This document shows positions 32,476 through 43,669 of a stretch of 64,000 nt of DNA, in pieces (position 1 is the stretch's first letter; every line of letters begins with the position of its first letter). The notes beneath the pieces are model-generated. The model ran no database searches and was not told the origin of the DNA. It was given only the letters and a program-made list of their open reading frames with translations. Source of the stretch: Athripsodes cinereus (taxonomy: Eukaryota > Arthropoda > Insecta > Trichoptera > Leptoceridae). The stretch is taken from NCBI GenBank assembly GCA_947579605.1, contig OX388312.1:23583313-23647312 (forward strand), read 5' to 3'. The position numbers and the translations under genes are program-made.

Positions 32476-32682
32476 TTACTGCAGCTCCAGTATCTAAGAG
32501 GGCTCTAAAGGGAACATGGCGAATTTTAAAATTGATATGAGGACGATTGTCCGAACCACTGGTAATGGCAACTTCGTTTAAATGACAGGTAAGATGGAAT
32601 AGTTCAACAGAGGCTAACCAGTCTGACCACTCGGCATCTCTCTTCCCAGGAGAAGGACGAGCAGAAGACCGGTAGTTTACAA
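32447..32682 (-). pseudogene. pol: Protease segment in the -1 frame, broken from pol
   Basis: Read in the -1 frame relative to gag from the slippery site, this segment is open and contains VPFRALLDTGAAVNILG, with the aspartic-protease active site D-T-G-A whose Asp codon is at 32494-32492. It then meets a stop at 32449-32447. The rest of protease and pol continues in the gag frame, entering near 32465. So one small insertion or deletion between about 32455 and 32470 separates the active site from the rest. Alternatives are a sequencing error or a second recoding event; a mutation is simplest. Confidence 0.8.
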
Positions 32683-33756
32683 GTTTTTTGGACGTCGAGA
32701 CAGGTTAGGAGGTGGCATACTTAAATTAGGCATTGAAATTCGTGAGGTGTTAGAAGCATTGACATTAGAATTTGCAGAGAAATGACGGGGTCGATAAAAG
32801 GTACGAGGAGTTGGCATTTTAAATTTACAATCTCTGGCCAGGTGTCCTGGTTTACCGCAAGTATAACAATTATTGTTCCTACGTGTATCATGGGTAAATG
32901 CGACCTTTGGGCGAGTAGGAGGAGGCGCATTATTTGAGGTTGCAGGCATAGAAGAAGAAGTGACAAGAGTGAGACGTTCGAATCCAGTACATATTTGCTC
33001 CAAATCAACTATGTTGGAAGGATTTGCACCAATTATGGCAGCCGCAAAAGTTGTTTTAAGACCTTTCTTAACGATTTTTAGAATTTCCGAATCTCTAATA
33101 GGAGATTTCAGACTTCTGTTCATCATAGTGACACGCGAAATGTAATCGGATGCGGTTTCAGAAGGTGATTGTCTGGAACACCATATATTCATGCGTCGTT
33201 CAGAAGTTATATTTTCGTTATCAAAGCGGTCGAGGAAGGTGGTTTTCAGATCTTCCCAACACAAAGTGTTGAGTCGAGCAGCTCGATAGAAGGTGAGAGC
33301 TTTTTCGGTTAGAAATTCTGGAAGAACAGTAGGCAGTAAAGCTATGTCAAATCTTCGAGACAGACATATTTCCTCTAATCGAGTAAAAAATTCGATGAGA
33401 TCACCCTCACCGTTGAAGATAGGAATGGGCCAAGAAGAAAAATTGATATTTAAAGGCACACAAGTAGTTTGACGTCGAGGAGTATTCAATGACAGAGTGT
33501 GTGCAGGAGGAGTGGGATGGCTGAGGTTAACAGTTTCTGTAGTAATGGCACAATTGGAACCGGCGTCACTGGACAAATCAGAACTCTCAATTGATGGAGG
33601 CATTTCAGAGATCTTATTGTTGAAACTTACACACTGAGCTCTAAGATCAGCGAGAGAATGGCTGGGCGTTATACCTCTCTGGGTCAATGCATGTTTAAGA
33701 GTCCGGGAATTGGATACATTGACTCGCGAAATAGGCATAAAAGATGATCCAGACAT
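32677..33756 (-). CDS. gag: Gag, gypsy element 2
   Basis: 359 residues, ATG at 33756. The N-terminus (residues 18-45, TLKHALTQRGITPSHSLADL) resembles a short SAP-like helix pair. Residues about 105-265 are the capsid-like region, with WPIPIFNGEGDLIEFFTRLE at 109-128 and a YISRV helix near 205. A Pro-rich linker follows, then one CCHC zinc knuckle, C297, C300, H305, C310, for RNA binding. The N-terminal half has a Ser/Thr-rich stretch. Stop at 32679-32677, six bases after the slippery site. No damage seen. The overlapping 95-codon minus frame (33008-32721) and the plus frames are shadows. Confidence 0.93.
   Translation of the reverse strand: MSGSSFMPISRVNVSNSRTLKHALTQRGITPSHSLADLRAQCVSFNNKISEMPPSIESSDLSSDAGSNCAITTETVNLSHPTPPAHTLSLNTPRRQTTCVPLNINFSSWPIPIFNGEGDLIEFFTRLEEICLSRRFDIALLPTVLPEFLTEKALTFYRAARLNTLCWEDLKTTFLDRFDNENITSERRMNIWCSRQSPSETASDYISRVTMMNRSLKSPIRDSEILKIVKKGLKTTFAAAIIGANPSNIVDLEQICTGFERLTLVTSSSMPATSNNAPPPTRPKVAFTHDTRRNNNCYTCGKPGHLARDCKFKMPTPRTFYRPRHFSANSNVNASNTSRISMPNLSMPPPNLSRRPKNL
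32683..32689 (-). promoter_or_regulatory. -1 ribosomal frameshift site A AAA AAC
   Basis: On the minus strand the gag frame reads CCA AAA AAC TTG TAA. The heptamer A-AAA-AAC is in the correct phase (X XXY YYZ), one codon before the gag stop. Slipping back one base enters exactly the frame that leads to the protease DTGA motif. This is the classic retroviral-type slippery sequence; a downstream stimulatory structure was not evaluated. Confidence 0.85.
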
Positions 33757-35787
33757 TTTGAGATTCTAACTTGCAATGACAATAGAATAATAAACGGTTC
33801 TTCTATATAAGTTGATCCTTACACAGGAGAAATAGAAAAATTGCACATGCAAAACGTTTTGAATTGACGATCTGTAAGAAAATTGGCAAATAATAATCAA
33901 CAAGACAAAAGATTATACGTACCAATATTCAGCGCTGGATAGATTGCGATGGACTTGCAGGAATTAAAAAAAATTCTTTAAAAGAGGAAAAAAAAAAAAA
34001 TTTTTCCAAAACAAAAAAAATTGAGAAACAGTGGACACCTTGGTTTGAAAATTGCTCTAGGAAAAATGGACTCCTACCAAGAATAAAAAAAAAATTCCTC
34101 AAAGCAAAACAAATGTTAACAAAAAAAAAGTTTGGCAACCTTTGTAACATCAAATCTCAACAGTTGGGAACCATTGGATACTAAAAAAAATTGTTTGGAA
34201 GTCTTGTCCTTTGATAAGACTCGAAAAAAAATCAATAACAATTATTTCTTTAAATTGTTAAAGTTTGGAAATCGCTGGAAAGTTTGACATTCCCTGGAAA
34301 TATCGTAGACATAACATTACATACATTACATATCTTAAAATTAACAATTCCAGCATATGAGTAAAGAATTATTGGTAATTATTCAAATTTGTTTTGTTAA
34401 GCCTCTTCCAGCAATATTGAGGTCTATGGTCATCTCACTTCAAACCATACATAAATATTACACCGCTCGCGTGATATGCACGCTAGGTAGGTACAAGTAC
34501 AATGAACTTAAATTTGATTTCTTTACTTTTGAGTGTAATTAGCCAGATATAGAAAAACTTTACTTGGACCATTTCACAAACTAGACATTTATAAATTTAC
34601 AACTCTTACTTTGTAGATCCTTCAGTGTAGAATCTTACATCAACAAGCAAATAATTCCGTAAATAATTGTAAATTGATCTTAGCTAGTATCACTTGAATT
34701 TATGCAAAATTGAAACTGGAATTTTTACAATCTCTTTGGCACAAAAGGCAAAGCATGGAACAACATGTAAAAAAAAACTGTATCTATAGTAGGTATACAA
34801 AATATTTCAGTACAAAATGAACACAACAACACCATATTTTTCCATAAAAACCTGTGTAGTAGTCAGACGAATAAGGTTGTCTATTACTAGTGAAGGAAGC
34901 ATTTATTTCCTCATCCTCAAAACCATCAAGCATCAAGGGTTCTCTGTGTAGATAAAGAAGGCCTCGAAGAAACGTCAGATCTAGATGACAAAACATGGGA
35001 CATCCTTCTATTGGAGGTCAGGAACCGTCAAGGAAGAAAATTCCGTCATAGACATCCTTCGTAGTGGTGGTAGCAGGCTTCTTAAGGGATTGTAACGTTG
35101 GAGATCTTCATCTCATCAGAAGGAAATTATCTGGACGTCTTAGGAAAGTTTGGAGTATCTGTTCACAATCTTGTCAATTTCTCGTTGTATTTATTTCTTA
35201 AATTCTCCATTCATTAACAATATCGGGTCGTACTTGCAATATAGCGGATTTCTTTTTGAAGATCATAAATGTATCTCGCATATATTTATTATTATAATTG
35301 TTTTTATTTTAACACTGTTTATAATTCAAATAAATGTACTCGTTCATTTTTTTTTCCTTGTTGGTGTAACGGTTTTTTTTTTCTTTATTATATGAGTTTT
35401 TTGAGGGCGCGCAAATGTATCACGCACTTGATTATTTATTAATTAAAATGTGGTTATTATTAAAATGTTCTTATTATTTCACTGATTATTTAACTCAAAT
35501 ATTCACTGAAGTACCATTATAGTCCTTATTGGTCACGCGGTGAAATTTTTTTGAAGAGCAAAGTTGTACAGTCTTGCTGTGAAGAAGGGAAAATTTCAAC
35601 TGTTTTTGATCGAACATTCTAGAGAAGTGTGTGTGTGTGTTGGTGATACATGGAAACATGGGTGGGTCACGTGATACGTAACGAACTTATCTACGCACTA
35701 TTTAATGTTATCATTTATGCACTGTTAAATTCACTCAAAACACAACGAAACACCACAATATTTAGGCATCACGTTGGAGCGCCAATC
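33757..35787 (-). other. 2-kb untranslated leader and primer-binding site of gypsy element 2
   Basis: The primer-binding site reads TGGCGCTCCAACGT on the minus strand at 35784-35771, three bases inside the LTR. It resembles lysine-tRNA-type sites (TGGCGCC-CAACGTGG), but I cannot fix the tRNA. The leader is unusually long, with pure A and T runs at about 33965-34140 and a (GT)n at 35629-35640. No frame longer than about 80 codons. It probably holds the packaging signal. Confidence 0.7.
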
Positions 35788-36255
35788 TGTAACATTCCTT
35801 CCCATAGTCGGCAGATTTCAGTGACTCTCTCAGGGTTTGTCGTTGGGTAAAATTATTGTGGTGGTTGTATTAAGTAAACACTAGCATGATGTGGAACGAT
35901 CAGTTTATTGAAGAAGAAAATGGTTACACAGTTTATGAATACTCAAAAACAATTCACATTTTTAATACTGAACTACATACTAATGCGACACTCACAGTAT
36001 GTTGAAGAAGAGAAGAAAATTAGATTATTTTTATTGTGCGAGTTCCTCCGTTCTCTCTTGTAAGACGAACGGAGGGAAACTGCGGCAAAATGGCTGACTC
36101 CCGGAAAAGGATGAAGAAGAAGGAATCTGCTTTATGATAATATCAAAAGGTATTTACGATTACTCTAGATAGGGGGCCAGGGCTTTCACAGGATTTCGAT
36201 AGATGGCAACACAAGTACCATTTTAACGATACCAAATTATAAGGTTCCCATGACA
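35788..36255 (-). repeat. 5' LTR of gypsy element 2
   Basis: 468 bp, same as 27143-27610. AATAAA at 35909-35904 on the minus strand. Flanked by ACAG at 36256-36259. Confidence 0.95.
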
Positions 36256-36442
36256 ACAGTCTGGCAGAGACTTGGCTCTTGCCTTTGCATACGGGACGAG
36301 GCACGGCTTGTCACCAAAACATGCAGATTGGATTCGTCGAAAAGGTGTTGTGTTTCAACATTGTGATCATGTGTATCATCAGGACCATCTCGCAGAATGG
36401 CCGACACAACGTTTAATCCATTATGCGAGGAGTATCGCATAT
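36256..36442 (+). other. Orphan open frame interrupted by gypsy element 2
   Basis: If the LTR element and one copy of ACAG are ignored, the frame opened at 27110 continues without a break at 36260 and runs to a stop at 36536-36538, 103 codons in all. The right part includes RDLALAFAYGTRHGLSPKHA and HYARSIAYYERLYDLIF. Composition is near 48 percent GC against about 30 percent around it. No family recognised and no start codon evident. It could be a fragment of a transferred or viral gene, or of a mobile element. The last ~30 codons lie inside the hairpin at 36443-36595. Confidence 0.35.
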
Positions 36443-36595
36443 TATGAAAGACTGTATGATCTAATTTTCATTCGAAATGCATGTGCAACATGCATTCCAT
36501 TAATGAAAGATCATAAAAATTACATGATCTTTCATTAATGGAATGCATGTTGCACATGCATTTCGAATGAAAATTAGATCATACAGTCTTTCATA
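36443..36595. repeat. Perfect 72-bp inverted repeat with 9-base loop
   Basis: The left arm 36443-36514 and right arm 36524-36595 are exact complements around AAAAATTAC. The arm is moderately GC-rich and forms the end of the orphan frame; after the right arm comes a (TA)n run. Such an exact fold-back suggests a recent templated inversion, a hairpin-capped end, or an assembly or library artefact. Confidence 0.95.
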
Positions 36596-36639
36596 TATAT
36601 ATATATAATATATATTTCAATAACAACTTTAAATACGTA

Positions 36640-36845
36640 CCTACCTATCTAAGAATATTTTTTTATTTATTGTTTTAAATGTATCTGAGTTTTTGTTATA
36701 AGCTCAAATACAACCTTACGCACCTTTTACAGTGAGCTAAAAGCTTTTGTCGTGAAAGGAGAGTTTTCTGGCACCTGAGATCGAACTGCGAACCTGTTGT
36801 GCATGAGGCTGCGAGTATCTACCTCCAGGCTACCGATGAAGTCAA
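36640..36845 (-). mobile_element. SINE family 2, near-complete
   Basis: On the minus strand a tRNA-like head has an A-box-like GGTAGCCTGGAGGTAGA (about 36826-36810) and a B-box-like GGTTCGCAGTTCGATCTC (about 36796-36779). The body CTCCTTTCACGACAAAAGC and CACTGTAAAAGGTGCGTAAGG follows, then an A-rich AATAAATAAAAAA end. The body matches 4615-4740. RNA polymerase III would transcribe it from the internal boxes. Confidence 0.7.
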
Positions 36846-37248
36846 ACAGCATAGTGTTTTTTTTTCAATTTATCTCGAAATGGACTTCCAACAAGTACCT
36901 TCGGTAAATTATATCGAAATTTCAAAGTTTAAGAAACTTTCTATTTGCAAACTAAAAGAATATTAAAACATTTAATAGCCATAACTCGATATCCTCAAAT
37001 TTGATTTATAATCACTCCATCATTTATTAAAACGTCATGAAGCATACATGGTACCTACTTTTAATAAAGACTTACCTACGGGCAAAATTATTTATTTAGA
37101 ATTTTCAAAATTGGAAGATTTTTTCTTTCAACAATTATTTATACAAGTTGTTAAATTTTTCAACATATCATATTCCACAAACATGTATTATACCAAAATT
37201 ACAATATATTGAAATATTTATCGCAGTAATTTCATCATACTATCATTT
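36846..37248. other. AT-rich stretch, nothing assigned
   Basis: No frame or repeat. ATTT at 37245-37248 is the left target duplication of the next element. Confidence 0.4.
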
Positions 37249-37674
37249 CGCACATTGAAAACAAAAGTGGCATTATACAAAAAACATGATTTTTCAGTAT
37301 GGCCGTTTAAAGTTTTTGGTATAGTTCTATAGTTTACACCTCTACTCGTTTTTTGAATACATTATTTATACAAAGTAATATATAAAAATGACACTATACT
37401 TAAAATTTCATTTATGCATTTAGTCTTTCCTTAGATTAATGTACAACCACTGCGGCCGTTTGACACGAACTGGTAATAGTGTCACTTTATTAATTAGTAA
37501 CTTGAAGCTTATACAAAAAGTACAAACCGACACTAGTGAACTCTAGGGAAAACTAAACAAGCTATTGAAATAGGTGTTTTTGTATTGAATGCGTTTTAAT
37601 TTGAGCTTTTTAAACATCGTTTAAACTCAAAATTGTCATTTTTTGTATACTGCCACTTTTGTTTTCAATGTGCG
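37249..37674. mobile_element. 426-bp inverted-repeat DNA element (MITE)
   Basis: The left end CGCACATTGAAAACAAAAGT continues GGCATTATACAAAAAA. The right end is its complement with one mismatch over about 36 bp. ATTT flanks both sides (37245-37248, 37675-37678), a possible 4-bp duplication. The interior is AT-rich with smaller inverted words (GTGTCACTTT against AATGACACTA). No transposase. Superfamily not assigned. Confidence 0.8.
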
Positions 37675-37934
37675 ATTTGTATTTTAACAAAATACTTTAT
37701 TTTATTGATATAAAACAACCATACAGCTATTTTCAGAAATATAATATGGTTTACAAGCCAATGGAGTTAAATTATTTTATTTTACATTGTATTCCTTTGT
37801 GCAAAAAAACTATTATTTTAATGATGAATGGAAACAAAATGCTTTTCATTTTTTCACCCCTGAGATAAATACTTTGAAAATATTTCGAAATGTTTGGGTA
37901 CACCAACATAGAGTGAGGACAGAACTTGGATGCT

Positions 37935-38190
37935 GTAACTACTTGCTTTAGATTCCCCTTATTGTGAATGTGGAGATGTGCAGACGGTGAGACACATAGT
38001 ACAAGACTGCCATCTCAAAAAATTTAGCAGGGACCTGCAGGACATCCATGAAGCAGGACAAGAGGCGGTGAGCTGGCTGTCAGCGCTGGAGCCAAGACTG
38101 TAGAAGATACGACGCAGCCCACATGGGTTAAGATTTATCAACACACCGAACTATACGAAAAGTAAGTAAAGTAAGTATGTAAGTATTCAG
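37935..38190 (+). mobile_element. LINE 3' end with CCHC-type C-terminus (family C), copy 2
   Basis: Frame near 37965-38103 reads YCECGDVQTVRHIVQDCHLK, then FSRDLQDIHEAGQEAVSWLS and ALEPRL-stop. The Cys/His spacing near 37965-38015 is the short zinc motif found at C-termini of some insect LINEs with R1/I-like ORF2. A 3' UTR ends ACTATACGAAAAGTAAGTAAAGTAAGT. It matches 12505-12775. 5'-truncated. Confidence 0.75.
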
Positions 38191-39307
38191 AAAATATTAT
38201 TTTATTATTATTTTTTTAAACAAAATAAGTACTTACCTACCTATTGATTGGTTATCAAAATGATTCAGTAATAATAGTTATGCCAATCCAACAATAAATG
38301 TAAGTAACTAAATTAACCGTTATTAAAATATACCGGGTGAACACAGCATACAACTGATGATGTAAACCCAATCTATAGAGTAGAGTATTCCTATGTGTAC
38401 CATTGTACATATGAGTATACTGAAATCGCATTGTTTATTCTGAATCGTTCATTGTGTAATGAGTACATACAATATGCGGTTAGCAATTTTACCAAAATAA
38501 CGGGTACAGGTACCCGATGTTACATAGTTTGTTTGCCTGGTAATTCATATTTTCTGATTTGTTAAAGTATGGATGGACTTTCGTTTGTTATTTGTACTCA
38601 GAAAATTAACAAATAAAATAGTACCTAATAGGAAAAATACATACACAAATAGTATGAGATAATTAACAATCAATTAGTTGAATTATTATAAAAAATCACA
38701 TAAAAGACAAAATATGTCGAAGAATTAATGATCATATGAATGTATGAACAAACGATCAAATCAATAATAATGAAGAAATAGAAATTGTAGCAATACATGA
38801 ATCAATGAATTCACATACATCGAAAAAAATGAATGCACACTATAAATAAATTAATAAACATGACAATGATTAATTTAAATAAAAATATAAGATTTGCTTA
38901 CACACAAATATATTATTATTTGTTGAATCGAATACTTTCTATTACACCCTGAGTTATGTTGGGTTACACGGTAGTAAATATTCATAATAATTAATATGAA
39001 TATGTCATAACATAACAAGGACAATAGCGTGTTTTCCCTGCGAAACATAAGTCATTTATGTATTAATTATTAATGTTACTCTCATATCGATTTCTACAGG
39101 AGAGAAATTCATATGAAGTATAGGTATGTACATTACCGCATAAATATTTTAATCCATTTACACGCAGAAATTTTTCATTATCCACTATTATGTAACATGC
39201 ACATCTTCCAGATAAACACAACAAGCTGATACAAGCATTTTGCTTACTGAAAGGGTATTATGGACTTATTAACCCAAAAAACATGCATTTTAATTACATT
39301 TATGTAA
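38191..39307. other. AT-rich stretch, nothing assigned
   Basis: No frame above 60 codons and no repeat shared with the rest of the window. Confidence 0.4.
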
Positions 39308-39590
39308 AAAAAAAACGATGGTAACTTTATATAAAAATAAACATAACATAACATGCATATACAATTCACACAGGTCGGGCTAGTCCCAAGCCAATATGTG
39401 AATCTTGTATTATGGGTACTAACGCGAAGATACACATATGTTTAATGCACATAACACATATACATGTTGTGACACCCAGACCCAGGACAATTTGAAAAAG
39501 GTCATTCCTCACCCTGCCCTAGCCGGAAATCGAACCCGGGATCTCGTGACTCAAAGGCAAGAGCGTTGCCTCCACGCCACACCGGCCGCC
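39308..39590 (-). mobile_element. SINE family 1, copy 1
   Basis: The minus strand starts GGCGGCCGGTGTGGCGTGGA with a tRNA-like head. The A-box region is near 39580-39565 and the B-box GGGTTCGATTTCCGG near 39540-39526. The body GGGTCTGGGTGTCACAACAT and TACAAGATTCACATATTGGC follows and ends A-rich. About 280 bp; the head is nearly the same as at 55094, while the extreme 3' end differs (no GGC-GCC hairpin here). Confidence 0.85.
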
Positions 39591-41099
39591 AAATATACAT
39601 TTATAGAACTTTTTTAACGAATCTTATCACATAATGATTACAAACTCCTGAAATCTTGCTTTAAAAACATGCAAATGATATTTCTTTCAGAATATGAAAA
39701 CCAGAATTCATAAGTTAGGAATAATGGTATAGGTATGACACTGGCGTGTACTATACATCAGCGAAACCAGATTTACAGCTTGTATTAAATAATATGCCTA
39801 GATTGCAAACATATGTAATCCAGAACAATAGAATGTAATATACCAAACATGTATAAGTCAGTCTGGTACTACAGGAATACAGGAATTGTCATGTTTATGA
39901 GGAGGGGGCTCCCACCACTTACACCTTAGGTATTGTCGCGTTTATGAGGATAATAAATCCACGAAAATAAACCCCGCTGTTAAAGAATAATTATATAACA
40001 TATATTATTAATATGATCGTGATGACATATTGTTATATATAGCAATAATTTATTTATTTATGTAAACATCGATAATCACAAAAATATTGTTAATCTTTTT
40101 ATCCTCAAGGAAACATCGACCTCTTCCAAAATACCTTGTTCCATGACAATGACATCAGAGCATTAGGAATATGAGGTAACTAAACTGGCGCAAGTGCACT
40201 CTGTGTAAAGGAGGCTTGTTTCTGTGTTGTGTTCTCAAGATGTTCCGTTGATGGATGATTGATTAATTTATTCTAAGTCAAACAGTATTTTCAATTGTAA
40301 AGTGAAGGAAGCAGCTGAAAAGAATGGCAGTGTAATGAAAAAAGAAGAATTTGCAATATTTTATATAGTAACCTTCATATTAAATCCATAAATAATTCAC
40401 TCGAAATTAATTTAACTACCAGCTCTAGATAAGCCTCAGTTAATAATACTCACTTAATAATTAATTTTGCTTATTCTTCGATTGACGCTTATAACTCTTG
40501 GTATTGCTTATCGAATATTTCCACAATATATTTATATTGTAAGTAAAAATACTTTAACCAGCTATTGAATTCAAGAAATCAATCATTTTATAATATTATT
40601 TGAGTGTAGATGACATGTGCTGTGTTGCTGATTTAACCTTTTGTATTTTTTTTATTTTTAGTTTTAATTTACAATATGTGTATTTTTCGAATATAAAAAA
40701 AAACTTTTCAATGTGTACATACATATGTTATTTTTAATTGTTTAATTAATAAATTATTCTAAAAAAGGCTCACGTAGTTGGATAATCCATTCATTAGAAT
40801 CTATGCAGAGTAATAATCTTCTAATATCAATACCTTTCTGAATATTTAACTATTTCTGCATGCACATGTTCATATAATAGCTACTCGTGATAGTTCTATT
40901 ATGGTCGCATTATGCTTGTAATCTTAAATATTCAAAACAGGAATCCTTCAGAGATTCACAATGAAATACATTTGGTTGCATGTTACAACATTCTGACAAA
41001 ATACTATCAGATTCTTACATTGCTAGAAAATTTTACATATTGGATGGTATTATTGTTCAAAATACGTTTCAAGAAAGCGTAAGTCGTAAATTTCTTTAA
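39591..41099. other. AT-rich stretch, nothing assigned
   Basis: A short imperfect repeat (ATTGTCATGTTTATGAGGA, ATTGTCGCGTTTATGAGGA) occurs near 39885-39952. Otherwise featureless. Confidence 0.4.
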
Positions 41100-41265
41100 T
41101 TAAGTAATTAATTTATTTAATTATTTTACTCTTCTTGTACATCATTATTCATAATAATTATAACAAAATCAATAAATAAGTTTACATAAGAAAAAAATGT
41201 GATAATGTGCAGTGGCGAGATTATCACTATTTAGTGATTTCTTCCATCTAACCACGATTTATAAA
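41100..41265 (-). mobile_element. LINE 3' untranslated fragment (family G), copy 2
   Basis: The reverse strand reads TAGTGATAATCTCGCCACTG, CACATTATCACATTTTTTTC, ATTGATTTTGTTATAATTAT, ATGATGTACAAGAAGAGTAAAA, then a TAA-rich tail. This is the same order as 14500-14665. Confidence 0.65.
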
Positions 41266-43669
41266 TAACATGTGTTATTGACTTTTTTTTTTGAAAAGTT
41301 AGTAGGTTCATATAATTGTAAGCGTCGTTGACACTATTTTTTTAAATTAAAATATGCTTGTTTTTTTTTTAACAAAAAGCAGTTTGTTAGCTGGGATTTC
41401 TCGACTGAAAATCCAAGTTTATCGCAAGGCTACAGGCCACCTTGACTAAACATCAGCAGTGAGGCATGTCAAGTATTTAAATAAAAAATCGTTTTTACAT
41501 TTTAAAAAGGAAAACCTGTATAATTATTACTCTATGCAATGAATCAGTTGGCAAACCTTCCTGTCAAGTAAGGTAACTTACTATGAAATGATTAGTTTGC
41601 TTAGGTTCGATAGATTTCAGAAATATTCAATTTGTAGTCCCAACTATTCTATACACGTGTTTAAGTTTGCTTACTTCTCTGTAAATAATTAAGTTTCAAT
41701 ATTAGATTACTAAAAATAAATTCTCATCGGATTAAATTGAAAAGTTGGATTGTTTCGAAAGTGAAAGTTGAAGGTTCTTTCCGGTTGACTTAAGTGACGA
41801 GTAAAAAAAAAAGCAAATTTATCCAAACGAAAAAGATATAAGTAAGCGTCTTTTCCATCATTTGAGTTCTTTTTCTCTAACTTAGGTAAGCAATTACTTA
41901 TTTATACTTTCTACATAAAAGGAAATGTATGAATAAAAACGACATTTCAAAATAAGTCAATTATAATTATTTTAAACGTTGAAAATATTTTATTTTAAAC
42001 CTACCTGAATAAATGTGATAGTTAACAAAAGTTGTAACTTTAAACTCAAGATGTTGTATATCATTCAAAACAAAAATAGCCTAGAAAAAACAGTTTTATT
42101 TATAACTTTAATATTATTTTGAAAATTTACATTTCTTTATATTTACGTAACTTGGAATAAACAGTTTACATTTTATAACTGCCTTCGAAATATTAGAAAA
42201 AATAAACCGTAATATTTAATGAACAAAAATTTAAAAACAAAAATATATACGACGTCACATATACAGAGGGTGACCAAATTAATGTACTCACTCAAAAACT
42301 CCAATTTCTTTACATACTTTTTTCTTGCGATAGTTTGGATATTTTAAGTAATTTTAACCTGTGTCTTTCTATAACTGATTTCTGGTATTTTTGATCATAT
42401 TTAATTTTTAATAGAAAAACCATAATTCGTACCTAGTGAAGTTTGCTACAGACGTAAGTTTAGTTCTTGCTGTCTTTAGATGTGCACACGTTACTTGAAC
42501 TTATTTTATCAATTAGTCTGCGTTCGGTCCATAAAAGAACAAGTGTTCAAATTAATAAATAAAATCAAATATATTTTAATGCCAGTAAGAGTGTAGGTAT
42601 AGTATTGTCTGTGAATGTTGGAACCTATATCTGAACATGTTCGTATTACGTATAACGTAGGTATATAGGCATTAATATCTGAGAATTTGCTCCGAATGTT
42701 CATATTATTATGTACCTTACATGGAACAGTAATGTTCCTCAAAATAAGGAATAAGGGTTTTATTTTTATGCTAGGAAAGATATAATATATTCTATTCTTT
42801 TGAAGACCATCCACTCGTTTGCGAGTGATTAAAGTGATATTGTATAATAATAGAATTGTTTGAAAATGTTTTAAGAAGTAAGTATACATGTATTATATTT
42901 GAACACTTAGGCGGTGTTGTATTCAGTATTCATTTCTGAATACATAAATATAAATATTTTTTACTTTATGTTGGTATTACATTAACAAGATAAGGTAAAA
43001 AAATAATCGTTTTATCTGAAAATAATATTATGTATAATAACATTTTTAATTACTTTTCATAACAAAATAATGAAATTGCCAACCAAACGTTTACCAGAAT
43101 GTCCCCTGCTCGACAAATTCTCATAAAAATTATAATATAAGATTGTCTGAGGTTATAATTTGATCAAAAAGCTTCCATAATTTAATTTCCCGACCCAGGC
43201 GACCTTCCTCCATCAGAGTTCTTTGACAAGTAATTAATAAATATAAAAATTCACATTTTTCATGATGGAAATTATTATTAAAACATTCTTTATGATATTT
43301 CGCTTCCGCGTCTTATTAATATTTTTGAACACTTTCATATTAAATAGCTTTTTAATATTTACGACGTATGATAAAATACATAATATTTAAAAGATAATAC
43401 ACGAGCTTGAACATATCTTTTGGTCTTATCTTTTATACTAGCTTATTTTCTTTGTAAATCATTTGCCTATACTGACATAATTTATATAAATATTCGTCAA
43501 AGTTAAAAAATACTGTAAAAAAAGAAGATAAATAAGAGGAGGATATTATCATTGATATTTTAATTAGTGTTGTTTACATCTTGCTACAAAATTTTCAGAA
43601 TATTATTTCCCTAGACAAAATATTCGAAAAAGAATTTTAACAAGCACACTTTTTTTAATTCTCTTAGCC
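41266..43669. other. 2.4 kb AT-rich stretch, nothing assigned
   Basis: The longest frame (126 codons, minus, 42509-42889) has AT-driven residue content and no domain. The patch 43060-43210 is slightly GC-richer, without match in this window. Confidence 0.4.

Larger units (their letters stand above)
27143..36255 (-). mobile_element. Ty3/gypsy LTR retrotransposon 2, nearly intact
   Basis: A 9113-bp element on the minus strand. Its 468-bp LTRs look identical by eye. It has a primer-binding site three bases inside the 5' LTR, gag, a -1 frameshift site, and pol with protease, reverse transcriptase, RNase H and integrase in gypsy order. There is no env: the 1.9 kb between integrase and the 3' LTR has no long frame. 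A 2.0-kb untranslated leader precedes gag. Identical LTRs and a clean ACAG duplication mark it as the youngest insertion in the window. One frame break in protease is the only visible defect in the coding region. Confidence 0.97.

Noticed and set aside
35150..35395. 81-codon hydrophobic frame as a membrane protein
   Set aside because: It lies in the untranslated leader of gypsy element 2, on the opposite strand, in T-rich sequence.
42509..42889. 126-codon minus-strand frame as a gene
   Set aside because: No domain; composition matches random AT-rich sequence.
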